Positions 1 through 7,809 of a DNA stretch of 64,000 bases are shown in pieces. Made by a program: the position numbers and the translations under genes. Numbering within the stretch: the first letter of the stretch is position 1; every line of letters starts with the position of its first letter. Origin of the DNA: Bacillota bacterium (GTDB lineage: Bacteria; Bacillota; Clostridia; Tissierellales; Tissierellaceae); the NCBI GenBank assembly GCA_023388495.1, contig JAEWGC010000011.1, forward strand, positions 62,001 to 126,000, read 5' to 3'. The notes beneath the pieces were generated by a model. It worked only from the letters and a program-made list of their open reading frames with translations. It was not told the origin of the DNA and searched no databases.

Positions 1-332
1 TAGTAAAAGGTCTAGGATTTTTTACAGAAGGAATAATAGATCAGCACTTTGATGTAAGAGCCAGAGTTTTGAGACTTATAAAGGTAATTGCAGATAGTAA
101 TCATGATTTATATATGGGATATGGTATATCAGAAGATACAGCTATGGTTTATGACAGAGATACAAGAAACATTACTGTAATAGGTTCGGGTGCTCTTTAC
201 ATTGTAGATTGCAGTAAGATAGAAAAATCAAAAGATAAGGATTCCTGTACATTTAAAAATGTAACACTTAATGTTATTAAAGAGAGAGACTTATACAATC
301 AGTTAGATGATAAGATTGTATTTATGGAGTAA
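1..332 (+). CDS. cphB: Cyanophycinase (peptidase S51), C-terminal part, 5' end outside window
   Basis: The reading frame is open from base 3 at the left edge and stops at 330-332, so only about the last 109 residues are present. The fragment shows the family-typical GLGFF...IDQHF block followed by a segment like the conserved arginine-rich VRARVLRL, then the YGISEDTA and VIGSGALYIVD motifs near the C-terminus of cyanophycinases. The catalytic serine lies upstream and cannot be checked. Cyanophycinase is a serine exo-peptidase that cuts the multi-L-arginyl-poly-aspartate polymer into beta-Asp-Arg dipeptides. An isoaspartyl dipeptidase encoded 3.4 kb downstream would complete the conversion to Asp and Arg. 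The last 11 bases overlap the 3' end of the opposing membrane-protein gene. Another S51 peptidase is possible but the IDQHF motif favours cyanophycinase. Confidence 0.8.
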   Translation, partial: VKGLGFFTEGIIDQHFDVRARVLRLIKVIADSNHDLYMGYGISEDTAMVYDRDTRNITVIGSGALYIVDCSKIEKSKDKDSCTFKNVTLNVIKERDLYNQLDDKIVFME

Positions 333-717
333 AAATCACATGTGAAGCTATCAATAAAAAAACTCCACAGATAATATAACTATACATGGAAGCCTTAGTG
401 ATTTCATCATCAGATAAATCGCTTATGACCACTATATCTTTATTATCAACATTGTAAACACCGCTGTTTTTATAGCTAAATCTATCCAAGGGACTGAAAT
501 GCTTTTTTAAAATCTTGGTGGATATGTTTTTAAAGAATGCTATTCCATCTAGGCTTAGATAGAGTGTCCATCCTAGTAGTAGATAAAGTGATCCCAAAAA
601 TGATGCTGAAAACACAAGAAAAAGACGTGATTTAAATATAATTTTACCTAGTACAAAAGATATAGTAAGTGAAGTTGCTAATTTTGAAAAAGTTTTATTA
701 ATTATTGCAGTTCGCAT
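322..717 (-). CDS. Small integral membrane protein, function unknown
   Basis: A 131-residue protein I do not recognise. It has two hydrophobic segments near the N-terminus (about residues 14-30 and 32-56), a polar middle of about 50 residues, and a third hydrophobic segment at the C-terminal end (about 110-128), so probably three membrane spans. It is convergent with the cyanophycinase gene, overlapping its end by 11 bases. It is divergent from the sigma-54 activator at 818, with which it shares an intergenic region containing a perfect 15-bp inverted repeat. The placement suggests a role tied to the peptide-utilisation locus, for example a transporter accessory or sensor, but this is inference only. 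Confidence 0.55.
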   Translation of the reverse strand: MRTAIINKTFSKLATSLTISFVLGKIIFKSRLFLVFSASFLGSLYLLLGWTLYLSLDGIAFFKNISTKILKKHFSPLDRFSYKNSGVYNVDNKDIVVISDLSDDEITKASMYSYIICGVFLLIASHVIFTP

Positions 718-726
718 AATATTATC

Positions 727-762
727 TCCCTATGATATAATGTTGATATTATATCATAGGGA
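727..762. promoter_or_regulatory. Perfect inverted repeat in divergent promoter region (candidate operator)
   Basis: The arms TCCCTATGATATAAT (727-741) and ATTATATCATAGGGA (748-762) are perfect 15-bp complements around a 6-base loop. Each arm contains a TATAAT-like -10 on one strand. The element starts 10 bases upstream of the minus-strand membrane-protein start and ends 55 bases before the activator gene. It is not followed by a U-tract on either strand, so an operator shared by two divergent promoters is more likely than a terminator. Which protein binds it is unknown. Confidence 0.5.
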
Positions 763-817
763 CAAAGGATAAACAATAAGTTAGTAAGTATCAAGAATAA
801 TATAAAAAGGTGATATT

Positions 818-2848
818 ATGCAAAAGAAAATAGTTCTAATAGCAGGTTCTACAAATACAAAACAATCCTTATATGAACAACTTAAAGAATTTATTCCGGA
901 TTCCATCTTGATAAAAGCTTATGCTAGTGAAGAAGGAATAGATTCAGAATTTGATTGTGATTTGTTGATAATTTCAAGTGTTCGTATGAAGACTGAATTT
1001 GATATGTTGGATATAAATTACGAGTGTAAAGATATTATTATCTGTGAAAGAAGTATAAACTTTGACTATATTGATCAAGTAGCTAATATCCCTTTAAATG
1101 AAGAGGTTTTATTAGTAAATGATGAAAAAGAAACTACTGTAAATGCAATAAAGGATTTAATAGATCTTGGTTTAAATCATATTAAGTATTATCCATATTA
1201 TCCAGGTATAGAAGATTATAAGAAGCTTGAAACAGCAATAACCCCTGGAGAACCTGACAAGGTCCCAAGTTGCGTTAATAAGATTATTAACATTGGACCT
1301 AGAATCATGGATATTAATACCCTATACAATATTATGGATAAGCTGAACCTTGATAATAGAGATACAAGATTTTTTACTGAAAGATATATGCAAAAAATAA
1401 TAAATGTATCTAAGTATATTTCTACTATCAACAATAACATTAATACATTAAATGGTTATCTCAATAATATTGTAGATAGTCTTGTTAATGGAATACTAGT
1501 TTTTGATGAGAATGGATATATAAAATATGCCAATGAAGAAATGAAAAGAGTATTTTCAATAGAGAAAAGAGACATTGTAAATAGAAATATAAAAAGTATT
1601 CTTGATAGAGAAATGTTACCCTATTTTCTTAGTGGAGATGTATATGAAAATAAAGTACTAAATATTATGGGAATGCATGTAAAAACTTCAAAGTTTAAGA
1701 TACCAAATAGTACTAATATTGTAGTTACAACAAATAGAGATGAAAAAGACAGCATAAAGAAAAAATTCAACCAAGATCTTTTGCTTAAAGGTCATTTTGC
1801 AAAATACAACTTTGAAGACATAATAGGAAGCAGTAATCTAATAAAAGATATAAAAAACACTGCTTTGAAGCTATCAAAATCTGAACTAACAGTTCTCATA
1901 GAAGGAGAAAGTGGCACAGGTAAAGAGCTTTTTGCATCTGCTATACACAATAATTCAAAAAGGAAGCATGGGCCTTTCCTTGCCATAAATTTTAGCGCCT
2001 TGCCAGATGAACTAATAGAATCTGAACTCTTTGGATATGAAGAAGGGGCTTTTACTGGTGCTAAAAAAGGTGGAAAAATAGGATTATTTGAATTAGCTGA
2101 TGGTGGAACTATATTTCTAGATGAAATAGGAGATGTTTCTCCAAAGGTTCAAACAAAACTTTTGAGGGTATTACAGGAAAAGGAAATTATGCCCTTAGGC
2201 GGCACTGTTATAAAGGGAGTAGATGTAAGGATAATTGCAGCCACTAACAAAGATCTAAAGAAAATGGCTTTAGAGAAACAATTTAGGTCAGATTTATATT
2301 ATAGATTGAAAATAGGCTATATAAATATACCTCCTTTGAGGGCCCGCTTAAGTGATATAGAGGAGCTTGTTAGTTATTTCATAAAAAGTGAAACCACAGC
2401 AAATATAGAAGTTTGTCAAAGTGTATTGAATGAATTTGAAAAATATAAATGGCTTGGTAATGTTAGAGAACTTGAAAGCACTATAAAATATATGTTAGCA
2501 GTCAGAACAAGCAATCTTTTGACATTATCTGATCTTCCTGACAGAAGATTTTTTGAAGAGGATATAAATTATGATTTTATAAATAAATATGATGATATTG
2601 AGTGTAACTCTTTGAGTGAGGAGATGTGTTTAATCTTAAAAACTATCAAGATGCTTCAAGATAATCATATTGTAATAGGGAGAGAAAAAATAACGCAGAA
2701 ATTAAATGAGATTGGTCATAGTATTACTGAAAATCAAATAAGAACTAGACTTGAAAGGCTGGAAGAGAAAGGATATGTCAGTAAAAAGAGAGGAAAACAT
2801 GGAACTATCCTTACAAAAAAGGGTAAGGAATATTTACAGAAAAATTAA
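818..2848 (+). CDS. Sigma-54-dependent transcriptional activator with PAS domain and C-terminal winged helix
   Basis: A 676-residue enhancer-binding protein. The N-terminal ~190 residues resemble a PrpR-like sensory region; a PAS-like domain follows at about 215-320 (LVNGILVFDENGYIKYANEE). The AAA+ domain starts near 340 with Walker A GESGTGKE, the sigma-54 contact loop GAFTGA, Walker B FLDEIGD and the sensor region IIAATN. The C-terminus (about 595-676) looks like a winged helix (GREKITQKLNEIG, RLERLEEKGYVSKKRGK) instead of the usual Fis-type helix-turn-helix. It starts with AAAGGTGAT before ATG. It probably controls the surrounding peptide-degradation genes in response to a ligand. No -24/-12 site is visible just before the genes at 2873 or 3779, so its target promoter may lie upstream of the window. 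Confidence 0.88.
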   Translation: MQKKIVLIAGSTNTKQSLYEQLKEFIPDSILIKAYASEEGIDSEFDCDLLIISSVRMKTEFDMLDINYECKDIIICERSINFDYIDQVANIPLNEEVLLVNDEKETTVNAIKDLIDLGLNHIKYYPYYPGIEDYKKLETAITPGEPDKVPSCVNKIINIGPRIMDINTLYNIMDKLNLDNRDTRFFTERYMQKIINVSKYISTINNNINTLNGYLNNIVDSLVNGILVFDENGYIKYANEEMKRVFSIEKRDIVNRNIKSILDREMLPYFLSGDVYENKVLNIMGMHVKTSKFKIPNSTNIVVTTNRDEKDSIKKKFNQDLLLKGHFAKYNFEDIIGSSNLIKDIKNTALKLSKSELTVLIEGESGTGKELFASAIHNNSKRKHGPFLAINFSALPDELIESELFGYEEGAFTGAKKGGKIGLFELADGGTIFLDEIGDVSPKVQTKLLRVLQEKEIMPLGGTVIKGVDVRIIAATNKDLKKMALEKQFRSDLYYRLKIGYINIPPLRARLSDIEELVSYFIKSETTANIEVCQSVLNEFEKYKWLGNVRELESTIKYMLAVRTSNLLTLSDLPDRRFFEEDINYDFINKYDDIECNSLSEEMCLILKTIKMLQDNHIVIGREKITQKLNEIGHSITENQIRTRLERLEEKGYVSKKRGKHGTILTKKGKEYLQKN

Positions 2849-2872
2849 AATAAGACCTAAGGGGGAAGATAG

Positions 2873-3748
2873 ATGCCCAAAAGAAGCAGAGTAGTTTTTG
2901 ATATTCCTGCATTTTCCCAAGAAATATATGAATATGGCAAGGGTTCGCCCAAAATCATGTTTACAGCTGGAATACATGGAGATGAAGTAACTGGAATTTA
3001 TGTGGCAGAAAGGCTAATTGAATATTTTAATGATAATGAACCAATTAAGGGGAGCATTAAAATAATGCCGAAATGTAATCCTGCTGCAACACGACAATTA
3101 ACAAGGAGAGCTTTTTATGATGGTATAGATATGAATAGGATATTTCCAGGCAATATTAATGGGAGTCCAACATTTGAAGCTGCACAAAATATTTGGCAAG
3201 AATCAGAAGAAATGGACATAATTATAGATCTTCATTGTTGTGGTCAATATGGTATGACTTATATTTTAGCTACCCATAGCCAATTTCCAGAAGTAAAAGA
3301 GTTATGTATGAAATTAAATATGCCTAGGCTCGTGGAATCAGAGGGGACGGCTGGCCAATTATTTACTGAATCATGTAATAAAAGGGGGCAAAAAGCAATT
3401 ATAATTGAATTGCCAAGTGGACATTCCCCAGGAGCTATAAATTTTGATGCAGCAGAAGAATGCTATGAAGCCTTAATAAATCTTTTAAGAAATGAAGGAG
3501 TAATACATGGAGAATATATAAGTAATCCTCCTACAGTTTATGGAACTATAAAGGATGTAATAGCAGAAGACAATGGATTGTGGTTACCACAAGTTAATAA
3601 AGGTGACAAAATCAAAAAAGGACAGACAATTGGAAGATTAAATAATAAAGAAATTGTAGCTAATGAAGATGGAACCATATTAATGATATTGCCAGGATCA
3701 TATTTATATATAGATGACTGTATTTTTACGTATATACAAGAAGTATAA
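2873..3748 (+). CDS. Succinylglutamate desuccinylase/aspartoacylase-family (M14-like) zinc hydrolase
   Basis: A 291-residue AstE/AspA-family enzyme. Zinc-binding elements are visible: GIHGDE near residue 34 (His and Glu ligands) and DLHCCG near 120 (His ligand); IIIELPSG near 177 carries the likely catalytic Glu. The C-terminal ~80 residues (VNKGDKIKKGQTIGRL) form the barrel-like domain typical of this family. Members remove acyl or aminoacyl groups from amide-linked amino acids. The gene starts 24 bases after the sigma-54 activator, behind a GGGGGA ribosome site, and 30 bases before iadA, so it probably forms one operon with them. A substrate related to beta-aspartyl peptides or acyl-arginine is plausible but inferred from context only. 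Confidence 0.8.
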   Translation: MPKRSRVVFDIPAFSQEIYEYGKGSPKIMFTAGIHGDEVTGIYVAERLIEYFNDNEPIKGSIKIMPKCNPAATRQLTRRAFYDGIDMNRIFPGNINGSPTFEAAQNIWQESEEMDIIIDLHCCGQYGMTYILATHSQFPEVKELCMKLNMPRLVESEGTAGQLFTESCNKRGQKAIIIELPSGHSPGAINFDAAEECYEALINLLRNEGVIHGEYISNPPTVYGTIKDVIAEDNGLWLPQVNKGDKIKKGQTIGRLNNKEIVANEDGTILMILPGSYLYIDDCIFTYIQEV

Positions 3749-3778
3749 TATATATGTAGCCGAGTTTGGAGGATATTT

Positions 3779-4945
3779 ATGATAAAAATAATTAAAGATG
3801 GTATAGTACTAAAACCTAATTATGTAGGGAAAAAAGATATATTAATTGCTGGAAATAAAATAGAAGTAATAGATGATGAAATAAACTTATCAGGAATTGA
3901 ATATGAAGTTATAGATGCAAAGGGTTGTTATGTGATTCCTGGGTTAATAGATAGTCATGTCCATATATGTGGAGGTGGAGGAGAGGGAGGATATAGAACA
4001 AGAACACCTGAGATTATGCTGACAGATATTACAATGGCTGGTGTTACAACTGTAGTGGGAGTTCTTGGAACAGACGGTACATCAAGGACTATGTCTAATC
4101 TCTTAGCAAAAACATATGCACTAAATGAAGAAGGTATAACAGCATTTTCATATACTGGATCATATCAGATACCTGTAAGAACTGTAACTGGAAGTATAAC
4201 AGATGATTTAATATTGATAGAAAAAATAATAGGAATAGGTGAGATAGCTGTATCAGATCATAGATCATCTTTTCCTACTGTAGATGAATTAACAAGGATA
4301 GTATCAGATGTAAGGATCGGTGGTATGCTTTCGGGAAAAGCAGGGATAATAAATTTACATCTTGGAGATAATAAAAATCCTCTTGATATAATATATGAAT
4401 TGTTAAATAATTCAAGTATACCTATAACTCAGTTTCTTCCTACCCATATGAATAGAAATGAATGGATAATAAAAGATGCTATTGAGTTTGGTAAAAGAGG
4501 TGGATATATTGATTTGACTACAAGTACTACTCCACAATTTATAGAGGAGGGTGAAGTTTTGTGTAGCAAAGCTGTAAAAACCCTTCTTGAAAATGGTGTT
4601 GATTTAAACCAGATAACAATATCATCAGATGGACAGGGAAGTCTTCCAGTATTTGATGAAATGGGTAGACTGAAAGAGCTAAAGGTTGGAAAATCATCAT
4701 CAATAATTGAATCTATAAGAGAACTTTATTTTAATGAAAAATTAGAGTTGGAGAAGTCTATAAAAGTGGCCACATCTAATCCGGCAGAAATTTTAAAGCT
4801 TAAGAATAAGGGATATATAGAAATAGGGTACGATGCTGATATAGTTCTACTTAGTGAAGAAGATTTAGAAATTGATACAGTTATAGCTAGGGGAAATATA
4901 ATGGTAAGAAGTGGTAAGCCTGTAGTTAAAGGAACTTTTGAATAA
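3779..4945 (+). CDS. iadA: Isoaspartyl (beta-aspartyl) dipeptidase
   Basis: A 388-residue amidohydrolase-superfamily metallopeptidase, close to the usual ~390 residues. Metal-centre motifs are present: GLIDSHVHICGGGGEGG with the HxH pair, AVSDHRSS, LHLGD, PTHMNR and SSDGQGS with the final Asp ligand. The enzyme hydrolyses beta-aspartyl dipeptides, including beta-Asp-Arg released from cyanophycin, in the cytoplasm. It follows the AstE/AspA-type hydrolase by 30 bases with an AGGA site, and the operon ends at the terminator at 4961. With the upstream cyanophycinase this supplies both steps from cyanophycin to free aspartate and arginine. Confidence 0.93.
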   Translation: MIKIIKDGIVLKPNYVGKKDILIAGNKIEVIDDEINLSGIEYEVIDAKGCYVIPGLIDSHVHICGGGGEGGYRTRTPEIMLTDITMAGVTTVVGVLGTDGTSRTMSNLLAKTYALNEEGITAFSYTGSYQIPVRTVTGSITDDLILIEKIIGIGEIAVSDHRSSFPTVDELTRIVSDVRIGGMLSGKAGIINLHLGDNKNPLDIIYELLNNSSIPITQFLPTHMNRNEWIIKDAIEFGKRGGYIDLTTSTTPQFIEEGEVLCSKAVKTLLENGVDLNQITISSDGQGSLPVFDEMGRLKELKVGKSSSIIESIRELYFNEKLELEKSIKVATSNPAEILKLKNKGYIEIGYDADIVLLSEEDLEIDTVIARGNIMVRSGKPVVKGTFE

Positions 4946-4960
4946 ACTTTAGGAAATATT

Positions 4961-5004
4961 AAAAGCAGTGCTAATTATTATATAAAATTAGTACTGCTTT
5001 TTTA
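4961..5004 (+). terminator. Rho-independent terminator after iadA
   Basis: AAAAGCAGTGCTAATT (4961-4976) pairs with AATTAGTACTGCTTTT through one G-U pair, and is followed by a T-run. It closes the operon of the activator, the M14-like hydrolase and iadA. Confidence 0.85.
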
Positions 5005-5128
5005 TCTATATTATATGAAAAACCTAATTAAACACATCACTATAAATATGGTATAATACTAGTAAAGTACGAGCTGTGAAACTGAAACACCTATATATAG
5101 TGAGATTTCATAAAATGGGGGTGCTAAT

Positions 5129-6559
5129 ATGGGGGATATAAGGGATAATGATTTTGATAAAGATAAAATTAGTATGTTCTTAAATTTAGAGAGCCTTAAA
5201 AATATATTTGATTCTTTAGATATAGGTGTTCATGTAGTAGATGGCAGTGGAATAACTATTCTATACAATAGAGCATGTGAAGAAATTGAAGGAATATCAG
5301 AAAGTTGGATTGTTGGAAAAAATATGAAAAAACTCGTTCACGATGGAGTTTATTCTGAGTCAGTTGCTTTAGAGGTAATCGAAAAGGAAAGAAAAGTTGC
5401 CAAGACACAGAAAGTAAACGGTAGACATATTTTCTCAACAGGTGTACCTATTTATGAAAATGAAAAGCTTACATATGTAGTAGTAAGTGTTATGGATATG
5501 ACTAGTTTCCAGAATTTAAAAATTCAATTTAATGAGTTAAAAAGTATAAATATGAGAATACAAAATGAATTAGATATACTTAATGCTATGGAAGTAGAAA
5601 AGGATTCTATTATATCAAAAAGTAAGAAAATTGAGAGTATAAAGCTTTTGGCACTGAGGATTGCAAAGGTGGATTCTACTGTACTGATTGAAGGGGAATC
5701 AGGTGTAGGTAAGGGAGTCTTTAGTAAATACATACATGAGAACAGCAATAGGAAGAATGGTCCCTTTGTAAAAGTAGATTGCTCATCTTTACCAGAAAGT
5801 TTAATAGAATCGGAGCTGTTTGGATATGAGGAAGGGGCATTTACAGGTGCAAGAAAAGAAGGTAAGGTAGGACTAATTCAACTAGCAAATGGAGGAACCT
5901 TATTTTTAGATGAAATAGGAGAGTTGCCATTAAACTTACAGGTGAAGCTTCTTAGCGTAATTCAAGATAAGGTATTCCAAAAGGTAGGGGGAACAAAGAA
6001 TATATCCATAGATACTAGAATTATAGCTGCTACAAATAAAGATTTATATACTATGGTGGAAGAAGGCACATTTCGTAGGGATTTATATTATAGGCTAAAG
6101 GTTATACCTATAACCATTCCACCTCTTAGAGAAAGAAAAGAGGATATTGTACCCTTAGTTAATTTTTTTCTCAAAGAACTTAATGAATATTATAATTATG
6201 ATAAAGTGATTTCTTCAAAGGCTATGAAGTTATTAATTAATTATGATTGGCCAGGCAACGTGAGGGAATTGCAAAACGAAGTTGAAAGGCTAGTTGTAAC
6301 ATCAGAGTTTGAGATCATTGGTGAGGAAGATGTATTATGTGGAGACATTGGTAGGATAAGATCCATGGAAATTGATGAGAATAAACTATTTAAAGAAAAT
6401 GTATATGATTATGAAAGAACATTACTAGAGGATTATATTTATAGAGTTAGAGATATTCATGAACTTAGTGAAAAGACTGGGTTGGAGCTTAGCACCTTAA
6501 GAAAAAAAGCTAAAAAACTAGAAGTTGAGCTTAATTTTCAGAGAGGAAATAATTCCTGA
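5129..6559 (+). CDS. PAS-domain sigma-54-dependent transcriptional activator
   Basis: A 476-residue enhancer-binding protein. A PAS domain occupies about residues 22-130 (LDIGVHVVDGSGITILYNRACE), a short helical linker runs to ~155, and the AAA+ domain begins near 165. The AAA+ domain has Walker A GESGVGKG, GAFTGA, FLDEIGE, IIAATNKD and an arginine-finger region. NYDWPGNVRELQNEVERL and a short C-terminal Fis-type helix-turn-helix (HELSEKTGLELSTLRKKAKKL) follow. Walker A has Val and Gly where Thr and Glu are usual. The next gene, ftcD, is preceded by a correctly spaced -24/-12 site at 6739-6755, so ftcD is the most likely target. A TATAAT near 5052 probably drives the activator itself. Confidence 0.9.
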   Translation: MGDIRDNDFDKDKISMFLNLESLKNIFDSLDIGVHVVDGSGITILYNRACEEIEGISESWIVGKNMKKLVHDGVYSESVALEVIEKERKVAKTQKVNGRHIFSTGVPIYENEKLTYVVVSVMDMTSFQNLKIQFNELKSINMRIQNELDILNAMEVEKDSIISKSKKIESIKLLALRIAKVDSTVLIEGESGVGKGVFSKYIHENSNRKNGPFVKVDCSSLPESLIESELFGYEEGAFTGARKEGKVGLIQLANGGTLFLDEIGELPLNLQVKLLSVIQDKVFQKVGGTKNISIDTRIIAATNKDLYTMVEEGTFRRDLYYRLKVIPITIPPLRERKEDIVPLVNFFLKELNEYYNYDKVISSKAMKLLINYDWPGNVRELQNEVERLVVTSEFEIIGEEDVLCGDIGRIRSMEIDENKLFKENVYDYERTLLEDYIYRVRDIHELSEKTGLELSTLRKKAKKLEVELNFQRGNNS

Positions 6560-6697
6560 ATAAAAGGAAAAAAATCTTTGGAAAATCTTAGATAGTTTAT
6601 GGCTTAAGATAGAGGTTTCAGATAAAGTGTTAAAGTTGGAAAGGAAAAAAATCTCTTTTAAAACAATGTTAATATCATAGATATAGAATCAATAATA

Positions 6698-6716
6698 GAT
6701 AAAATGGCATTTTATC
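6698..6716. promoter_or_regulatory. Inverted repeat upstream of the sigma-54 promoter
   Basis: GATAAAAT and ATTTTATC flank GGC as a perfect 8-bp inverted repeat, about 25 bases upstream of the -24 element. It could be a binding site for the adjacent activator or a second regulator. Classical enhancer sites lie further upstream, so this is tentative. Confidence 0.35.
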
Positions 6717-6738
6717 ATGAATAGGTTAAGACTTATTT

Positions 6739-6755
6739 TTGGCATATTAATTGCT
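6739..6755 (+). promoter_or_regulatory. Sigma-54 (-24/-12) promoter of ftcD
   Basis: TTGGCATATTAATTGCT matches the consensus TTGGCAC-N5-TTGCT, with the invariant GG (6741-6742) and GC (6753-6754) exactly 10 bases apart. It lies about 80 bases before the ftcD start and directly downstream of a sigma-54 activator gene. Confidence 0.8.
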
Positions 6756-6833
6756 TATTAATTATAGTATATAGAAGGAATGGCTTAATAGCCAAAAAAA
6801 TTTTATATACTATTTTAATAAGGAGAGATGAGG

Positions 6834-7757
6834 ATGGAAAAAAAATATATACTTGCAGTACCTAACTTTAGTGATGGTAGAAGGCAAGATGTAATTGATG
6901 CAATCTCCAGTACTATTAAAAATAGGGAAGGGGTAAAGCTTGTTACCTGTGAACCAGAATATGATTTTAACAGAACAGTTTTAACAATTATCGGAGAGCC
7001 AGTTCCTCTTAAAGAAGCTCTATTAGAAATGGCAGCAAAGTCATATGAGTTAATCGATATGAGAGAGCAAAAAGGTACTCATCCAAGAATTGGTGGACAA
7101 GATACAATCCCTCTATTTCCATTAATGAATACAACAGTAGAAGAATGTAAGGAATTAGCAGAAGAAATAGGAAAAGAATTATTTGAAAAACACCAAGTAC
7201 CCATTTTCTTCTCTGGGGAAAATGCTAGAACAGAAGATAAAAAGAGTATATCATATATTAGACAAGGACAATATGAAGGATTAAAGGCTTTATTAGAGGA
7301 TCCTAATCACCCAGACTATGAAGATAGACGTCCTGATTTATCAGTAGATGGCAAATTGAGTCCACAATACGGTGCTACTATTGTATCTGCGGACAAAGAA
7401 GGTTTGACAGCATACAATGTTTTCTTAGGAACTGAGGACTTAAGTATAGCTAAACAAATAGCAAAGGCAGTAAGGGGACCAAGCGGAGGATTTTCAACAA
7501 TAAGAGCTGTAGGAATCAAGTTCCCAGAAAGACAAGGAGTAGTTGTATCAATGAATATGTTTGATTGTGCAAATACTCCACTTTATAGAGCCTTTGAATT
7601 AGTAAAACTTGAGGCACAAAAATATGGTGTACCAGTAACGGGTTCAGAGTTAGTAGGGCCAGTTAAGTTAGAGTATTTATTAAATAATTTAACTCACTAT
7701 TTAGGTCTACAAGGATTAAAAGAAGAACAAATATTAGAAACTCATTTAATGGGTTAA
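6834..7757 (+). CDS. ftcD: Glutamate formiminotransferase
   Basis: This encodes the formiminotransferase domain alone, about 307 residues, without the cyclodeaminase domain of the animal fusion enzyme. It transfers the formimino group between N-formimino-L-glutamate and tetrahydrofolate, linking histidine (or purine) fermentation to one-carbon metabolism. The catalytic-histidine motif GTHPRIGGQDTIP is present (His83 from the start used here), with the substrate-binding segments VPNFSDGR and GPSGGFSTIRA. An ATG at 6828 is possible but lies only three bases after AGGAG; the ATG at 6834 has ideal spacing and is preferred. Expression probably depends on sigma-54 via the site at 6739 and the activator encoded at 5129. 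No other histidine-degradation gene is adjacent. Confidence 0.93.
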   Translation: MEKKYILAVPNFSDGRRQDVIDAISSTIKNREGVKLVTCEPEYDFNRTVLTIIGEPVPLKEALLEMAAKSYELIDMREQKGTHPRIGGQDTIPLFPLMNTTVEECKELAEEIGKELFEKHQVPIFFSGENARTEDKKSISYIRQGQYEGLKALLEDPNHPDYEDRRPDLSVDGKLSPQYGATIVSADKEGLTAYNVFLGTEDLSIAKQIAKAVRGPSGGFSTIRAVGIKFPERQGVVVSMNMFDCANTPLYRAFELVKLEAQKYGVPVTGSELVGPVKLEYLLNNLTHYLGLQGLKEEQILETHLMG

Positions 7758-7764
7758 TCTAAAG

Positions 7765-7808
7765 GTTATAAAAGCTCCATCTTATTAATCTAAGATAGAG
7801 CTTTTATA
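7765..7808. terminator. Bidirectional terminator between ftcD and the dehydrogenase gene
   Basis: A long inverted repeat with arms around TTATAAAAGCTC and GAGCTTTTATAA, plus an inner ATCTTAT/AAGATA pair, lies between two convergent genes with A/T tracts on both sides. Confidence 0.75.
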
Positions 7809-7809
7809 A

